A DNA stretch of 64,000 bases, taken from assembly GCA_001986395.2 (NCBI GenBank), contig MQVO02000002.1, positions 868,001 to 932,000 on the forward strand, in the 5' to 3' direction. The position numbers were made by a program, and so were the translations under genes. Source of the stretch: Irpex lacteus (Eukaryota > Basidiomycota > Agaricomycetes > Polyporales > Irpicaceae). Numbering within the stretch: the first letter of the stretch is position 1; each line of letters opens with the position of its first letter. This document shows positions 58,381 through 64,000 of this stretch, piece by piece. Below the pieces are notes generated by a model. It saw nothing but the letters and a program-made list of their open reading frames with translations. It did not search any database and was not told where the DNA came from.

Positions 58381-60026
58381 CTAAGTAGCAAGCTCAACAG
58401 ATGACAATCGCCGCTTGATGAGCCTGGCGTTATATACTGTCAGACCAGCGTAGTATATAGTTAGAAGCCGCGTACCTTTCGAACACATCCAGCGGTGCCT
58501 CTTTCAGTACATCTTCGACGGCCATCTGAGTGTCACCAGATTTATGCTCCGCTCGCTCATCGGTATAGGCCTTCACCGGCACCCACAAACTAAGCGGACT
58601 TGTCCCAGGTTCGTACGAGGCCTGCGCGACATACAATAACATCCCATCAGACTCCACCGTGGCCGTCTCTCTTATCAGCTCAACTTGCGTTGACAGCGCG
58701 TTTTGTTCTATGTCCATCGCGTCCGATTCGACGCGAGACTGGACCGGTATATCAATTGGCAGGTGGCGAGTGGCGCGAGATAGGGGTATAAGTTTGTGAA
58801 GAAGGTTGTGTATCGTAGGATCGAGGTGATAAGGAACAGTGAGCAGGGTGGCAGGGTACTCAAATTGATAGCGGCGGTTTGCTGAAGACGTCGCGTTAGG
58901 AGGTGGGAATGTGGGCAATTCAGACATTCGTGTGTCGCGCCACCAGAATCTGCAGATGGTCAGGGAAATGTATGACGCGATAGCATGTGGGATGCCGCCT
59001 ACCTGAAAGGTGTCTCACAGTCTGCGATATCCTGGCCCTTCCATTTTATCACGTCCAAAATATGCAGGATGCCGTTCGAACGCCAGTTGTCGTCAAGAAT
59101 ACAGTCTAAGACTGTGTGAGGGGGCAATGCCGAGGGAAACGGTTTCATCAACGACTTCCCTAAAACGCGAGACCGCAGAGTAGTATTCGGCACTATAAGC
59201 GATGCATGATATAAGCTCAAGACAAAGAAGACGAAGAAATCGGCATACCAATTCCCGCAATGCCAGACGGTGCATGAGTGATGGCCAAACATCTCTTGCC
59301 TACGGGAACAGGTGTGACAGCCACCCAGCCGGTCTCCAGATCTCCTGGTATACCGTCTGTAGCACCATCGAAGTCGGACATCTCGTTATCCTCAGTCATC
59401 TCAAGTAACTCGGCGTACATGCACTTGTCAGCCCACTTATTATTGGGCTTTAATGACTGCACGCCGGGTTTACTCTTGGCCTTGCTTTTTCGCTTCGACT
59501 TTCCTTTCTTCCTCGTACTCGAGAACGATAACGCCAAAGCGTCTTGTATAGGATCCGCTCCAGGATCTGTAGGATTGACGTGCGCTACCTTTGACCCTGA
59601 TGCTTCTGTTGGCGCAGCCGACTGGGGCGATAGCAGAGACGCAAATTGAGCAACACCTTCGCGCACAGGTTCGTTTGCGTCCTCATCCTCATCATCCGAT
59701 GGACCCAAGTTCAAATCGGCAAAGAAATCGAGTTGGCGCGAAGAGTCGAAACGTTCAGCGCGTCTCTGAAACAGAGATGAAGAGGTGTCGTGTTATCGAG
59801 GTGGCCACACGTGAGGAAGAACGAGTAATGCGCACGCGCTTTTGTTCTTCCAAAGCCTGCACGAGTGTCGTTGTATTAGTCGCAACGATGGGTAACAAGT
59901 CTTGATGAAAGGACGCACTTTCTTTCGCCGGGTTTCCTGTGATGTAGATGCATCTCGGATGCTCGCTGGTGGGGTCTTGTAGGATGTCTTTCTATCTTGC
60001 AGCATGTGCTTGAAGGCCTCCGACAT
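58381..60026 (-). CDS. SNUPN: snurportin-1, m3G-cap snRNP import adaptor
   Basis: Six exons: 60026..59919, 59856..59809, 59765..59249, 59192..59003, 58949..58476, 58423..58381; 459 residues. The N-terminal exons encode a basic importin-beta-binding-like helix (SQETRRKKALEEQKRVR) and the RRRAERFDSSRQLDFFADL segment. The cap-binding domain has PVPVGKRCLAITHAPSG, PNTTLRSRVLGKSL, FPSALPPHTVLDCILDD, ILHILDVIKWKGQDIADCET and FRFWWRDTRMSEL, with the Trp and Asp residues typical of the family. The adaptor carries m3G-capped U snRNPs from cytoplasm to nucleus. The final short exon gives FERLIKRRLSSVEL. An in-frame ATG 42 bases further upstream is possible. Budding yeast lacks this protein. Confidence 0.9.
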
Positions 60027-60195
60027 ATCCTCGACTATCCACGCACGCGAGTTTAAGGCAAGGCGCAAGTTACGAAGCGCCCATAATTATGTCACATTCG
60101 TGCGATCTCCTAAGATCTCCATCGAAGAGCGCTTTGAACTTCAAGCTGAAGTGATCTCTTCTGTCTAGTACCAACCACCGACCACTGGTCGCACG
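60027..60195. promoter_or_regulatory. bidirectional promoter, SNUPN / EFM7
   Basis: 169 bases between the two divergent start codons, which is the most compact intergenic region in the window. No TATA box seen. Confidence 0.4.
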
Positions 60196-61414
60196 ATGTC
60201 CAGCACCGACGAAGACCCCAGTTTGGACCTTGATGCAGTCTTTCTTGTCAGTTTTGAAACCTCGCCTGCCAACTAATGATCTCATGTGCCATGTCTGTTT
60301 TCACGGAAAATATTCGAACACCAGGAGCCTCCGCGTCCTCCGTCTCCGGAACCCACCTTTGCTACCTACTCTCGTGCCGCCAACCAAGATAATCAACTGC
60401 ATACGAGTGAAGGGCATGACGTCTGGTCTGAGATTGAGATCCGGCTGGTAGGCTCACATCCTCTTTGGGGTCATTATCTGTACGTCTTGCTCGGGAATTT
60501 AGGATGGCTACTAATTGTGTAACCTATCACAGATGGAATGCATCTAGAGCATTTGCCTCTTACCTTGATGCTCATCCCGAGTTGTACCACGATAAATCCG
60601 TGCTCGAACTCGGGGCTGGCGGGGGACTGCCTGGACTTGTTACCGTGAAAAACGGTGCTAAGCTGGTTAGTATACACACACTCTTCCGCTTTGACCATCC
60701 GACTGACTCCCAGGTATATGTTTATATAGGCCATTCTTACCGATTATCCGGACGCGTCTCTCATTGAGAACCTGCGGCACAATGTTTCACGTAACGTCTC
60801 ATCGGACCTGTCAGCAAAGGTCGCAGTCGAGGTTCGTTAACCATTTAGCATGCGTATGTTTGTATCGCAACTATCATATTAACTGTCCTCATATCTAGGG
60901 CTATATCTGGGGCCAGTCTCTGGAAACTATCTTCAGCAGGCAGGCAGAGATTTCGAATGAGCAAGGATTTGACTTGATCATCATGTCCGACCTGATATTC
61001 AACCATTCTCAGGTGCGTCATCCATTTGCTGAATATACCACCTCGCGTAATCAATCTCGTGCACCCGTAGCATGAAGCATTACTCAGAACAGCGGGGCTA
61101 GCTCTGAAGCCATATACCTCTGCATCCTCACCGCAGCCGAGTGTTTTGGTATTTTACTCCCATCATCGACCGCACCTCGCACACCGCGACATGGAGTTCT
61201 TCTCTAAAGCCAAGGAACGTGGATGGCACTGCGAAAAGATTCTTACAGAAAGATTTCCTGTAAGCGTATATTCAATACTCATGACAGTAGACTTACGCCT
61301 CGACGACAGCCCATGTTCCCGGAGGATCCTGGGGAAGAAGAGGTGCGAGCGACAGTACATGGGTGGCGGCTGGTTAGGTCAAACAATTCTGCGCCCAACG
61401 AGACACCACCGTAG
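60196..61414 (+). CDS. EFM7: eEF1A N-terminal methyltransferase Efm7 / NNT1-like
   Basis: Seven exons: 60196..60246, 60325..60479, 60533..60665, 60730..60831, 60899..61012, 61071..61259, 61310..61414; 282 residues. The characteristic opening FLEPPRPPSPEPTFATY is followed by EIRLVGSHPLWGHYLWNASR, motif I SVLELGAGGGLPGL (SAM binding), AILTDYPDASLIENLRHN with the acidic ribose-binding Asp, EQGFDLIIMSDLIFNHSQH, and VLVFYSHHRPHLAHRDMEF. Yeast Efm7 trimethylates the N-terminus and dimethylates Lys3 of eEF1A; older annotation as nicotinamide N-methyltransferase is misleading. Assignment to Efm7 rather than another family-16 methyltransferase rests on the SHPLWGHYLW block. Confidence 0.9.
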
Positions 61415-61566
61415 AGGACAAATAAGTACACTTATAGAGAAGCTACTACGCCTGTTAGACGAGTGAAAGAACATCGATAGAGTCATGGTGCCACCACTCC
61501 GATGCTATTCATGACTTGGTGTCAGTGCCACACCCCACAATATGCACCTGCGAGAAGTTCGATATC

Positions 61567-61638
61567 AGCAACTTGGCGCAGGGGTAGCGCGCGGGGCTCA
61601 TAACCCCGAGGTCACTCGATCGAAACGAGTAGTTGCTA
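61567..61638 (+). tRNA. initiator tRNA-Met (CAT)
   Basis: Acceptor stem AGCAACT/AGTTGCT gives the A1:U72 pair diagnostic of eukaryotic initiator tRNA. The anticodon stem has the GGGG/CCCC run with CAT in the loop. The T loop reads ATCGAAA instead of TTCGANN, the AUCG variant specific for eukaryotic initiators. No intron. A run of eight T residues follows immediately. Confidence 0.94.
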
Positions 61639-61646
61639 TTTTTTTT
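61639..61646 (+). terminator. RNA polymerase III terminator of initiator tRNA
   Basis: T8 directly after the mature 3' end of the tRNA. Confidence 0.8.
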
Positions 61647-61827
61647 CTACTTGCACATATAAACAAACGCGACTCTGACACTCGGAGTATGGCAGCCGAG
61701 AGTTTTTTTATTAACATCAAGTACATATCGTACAGTCTTTTAGAATCCTTTCTTTACATTTGGTACAACATCTGCACATCCGATATCGATACTATACATC
61801 CTGTCTTCAGAGTCTCGGAATGACAAA

Positions 61828-62758
61828 CTATGTACTTGCAGCTTGCTCCGTAACCTTCTCCGCCATCGCCCCTAGAGTGGTGAACTTGAGATCGTATGTC
61901 GCAACAGGATCCTGTCTCATGACGGCACCCTGCCGAGCAATCCACACGCTGTTCAGCCCTAGCTTGTTGGCTGGCAAATGGTCGTGCAACAATGATCCCG
62001 CCGTGACGAGAACCTGGTGTTTCTCAATTCCAAAGTTCTCTTTCAACTTCTTTAGCGCATACTCGAAGTTGGCGAGATCGGGCTTGTAAGAGCCGATGTC
62101 CTGCGCGGTATATACACCGTCGAACTCGAACTGGTTGTTAGGATCTGAGCGTTCGAGAACGGCGCGGGTCTTGCTGAAGGATTCGTTATCGACGTTGGAG
62201 AGAATCGTGAGTTTATAGTGTCGGGAGAGTGTCTTGAGAGCGGGGATGGTATCGGGAAAGGGCTTCCATAAGCCTACGCTGCTCCCAAACGCGATATCTT
62301 CGTCCGTGAGTCCACTGCTCTGGGCAGAACTATCTGCGGCGCTCGATGGGCCTGCAGTGGTGATGGCCGACCCCGTAGAACCTCCGGGGTGCGCAGAGAG
62401 CTCTGTGACGGCGACACTCTGGCCGTCGTCGGGGCGGGTAGGCTTGCCCTGCAGGCGTGCAGCGAGTTCAGCGTGGGTATGTGCGAGGATGTCCTTATAG
62501 AGCATGGTAGGATATTTAGCCTGAAGATCCTTCTCTACGTTTGTGAACGCGAGTAGAACATCTCTCCTGGAAGAGATCGAAGGCTTGATCCTTTGGATCA
62601 AAGGTTGGAGAGCTTGATATATACCCTCCTCCCAGTCCTATGTGCGGGGCGATCAATCAACTGGACGATAACACTTTGTGTAGGAAAACACTTACCACCA
62701 GAGTCCCGTAGCAGTCGAATATCAGGGCCTTGAGCTTTGTGAGGTCGAGATCCGTCAT
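61828..62758 (-). CDS. HAD-superfamily hydrolase, haloacid dehalogenase type II-like
   Basis: Exons 62758..62696 and 62637..61828, 290 residues. Motif I KALIFDCYGTLVDWEEGIYQ spans the splice junction and holds the nucleophile Asp (about 15). Motif II is LTILSNVDNESFSKT, motif III the Lys in IGSYKPDLANFEYAL, and motif IV VTAGSLLHDHLPANKLGL with the Asp/His pair. This order matches L-2-haloacid dehalogenase-like and phosphatase-like members. A Ser/Gly/Thr-rich insertion (about 100-135) between cap and core is unusual. The true substrate, phosphate ester or haloacid, cannot be told. Short spacer of 189 bases to the tRNA gene. Confidence 0.9.
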
Positions 62759-64000
62759 ACTGTGACTATATTTTGAAGAAAAATCGACGTCGGTGTGTTC
62801 AGCGGGACTTGCCAGTAAGTAAATCGATGTGAAGGTTGCGCCCCGTCTGTTTTATAGAATGAGCATGCAGACGCGCTGATGACCCGCGTACGTAACTCAC
62901 ATATAGATTTCTGGGTGTCTCCCAACCAAGTCATCGTGTATCGATATATCATCGGTACCGTCACAGTGCGGTGCGATGAGTAACCCGCTGCGGACGCTAG
63001 CGCTGAGAACGAAATTAATGTGTGACGTCACATGGCAGTCGGCGTCGCGGTGACTGTGTGACTAGCTCGACAGCGTGGCCCATGCATAATGATCAGGGTA
63101 TCCTCCAGTAGACTCGAACTAGCTCGTACTTGGACTCGCCGGCGGAGCCTTTTACTGTCAAAGTACAGTACAGTAATATTGCAACAACTTCAAGTCTAAA
63201 ATCACTCGTGAGTAGGCATGATGATGCTCAAGCGTCAGCTACACAATCCGTCTTTTATCGTGGACTAACTTGAACCACCCAGCCCCGGCCATATACGGAT
63301 ACTTCAAATTTGCTCAGTGCTACTGTCCTTGTCACTGTGAACACTCGCTCAAGCAGCTACTAAGTTGGCGTTGAAGTCCAAGGTCCAGCTCAGCTAAATC
63401 CGAAGTAAGTACACGCGTATTACTTTACCACGCCGAATTCACCGTGACCCCGTAAGTAGTCGTTGGTCGCCACGCTGGCAGACCTGCGTTTACGCGAAAA
63501 CAAGTAGGATACGCAGCGACAGGAAAGGCCATATCGATGACAAGGTCGACAATGCAGTTGCATCCCGCAGGTAGATTTGCATGCCTACCGCTTGAGCTTC
63601 TGTTAATGGTATGCATCGTTCCGATCATTAATTCCAATGTTAGCAGCGTAAGTTGAGACTTCGATTTCAGATTCTGAGCGAGCTCGAGCCACCAGAACTT
63701 TTACGCTTCTCCCGACTGAGCAAGCATGTCTATAATGTTTTGTATTCACAAGCCAACCGCTGGGTGTGGAGAATCTTGTTGAAGAAGATATACTGTATTC
63801 CATCCTGTCCGAAAGACATGGCCGAAATTTAATTTGTCGCCATGCTATTCTCGGAAGAATGTTATGTGAGTGTAGTCGTGCGTTCAATTAGAGCGGCCGC
63901 TCAGTATTACTCCTAAGTTCTGTAACAATCTACCCACAGATAAAATACTCTGGAATTTTGGGTTTAGATCATGCTATTCGTGTCTAACGGCTAAGTAAGA
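62759..64000. other. terminal intergenic region
   Basis: 1.2 kb with only short frames; presumably the upstream region of the HAD hydrolase. No gene or repeat supported to the window edge. Confidence 0.4.

Overview
The window is nuclear DNA of a filamentous basidiomycete, almost certainly an Agaricomycete. Coding sequences are split by many 40-65 base GT-AG introns. The lineage-typical families DUF6699 and DUF6533 are present, together with a second unnamed seven-helix membrane family and a J-like family ending in an HPDKW motif. Housekeeping genes (DCP1, PRP3, mitochondrial uL16, MOD5, snurportin, EFM7) confirm a eukaryotic chromosome. I rebuilt gene models by hand from splice sites, reading frame and family recognition. 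Exon lengths close in frame for every spliced model listed, but no transcript evidence was available.

Layout. 1-7.1 kb: three low-complexity proteins of unknown function, the third a divergent member of the HPDKW family. 7.6-9.8 kb: two CipC-like stress proteins in tandem with the same exon plan. 10.7-17.6 kb: a dense housekeeping block with DCP1, a small basic protein, mitochondrial uL16 and PRP3, arranged as two divergent pairs. 17.9 kb: an intron-containing tRNA-Asp gene. 18-21.8 kb: almost empty. 21.8-28.6 kb: two DUF6699 paralogues and an RRM protein with an HPDKW tail. 30.3-33.2 kb: a DUF6533 membrane protein and a small single-pass membrane protein. 33.7-37.5 kb: an aspartyl-tRNA synthetase fused to a DUF2156 domain, the arrangement known as ErdS (ergosteryl aspartate synthase). 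38.3-42 kb: an AIF/FSP1-like flavoprotein and MOD5. 42-45.9 kb: gene-poor. 45.9-54.7 kb: a cytochrome P450, a seven-helix membrane protein and a nitronate monooxygenase. 55.7-62.8 kb: a GT61 glycosyltransferase, a divergent snurportin/EFM7 pair, initiator tRNA-Met and a HAD hydrolase.

Functional themes. Many of the genes handle RNA or translation (decapping, splicing, snRNP import, tRNA modification, two tRNA genes, mitochondrial ribosome, eEF1A methylation, RRM protein), but they look like neighbours rather than an operon-like unit. The most notable gene is the synthetase-transferase fusion, which diverts Asp-tRNA(Asp) from translation to sterol modification. The accessory genes (P450, nitronate monooxygenase, flavoprotein, CipC pair, GT61) are separated by long spacers and several carry their own TATA-like box. 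I saw no transposase, reverse transcriptase, CRISPR array or large tandem repeat.
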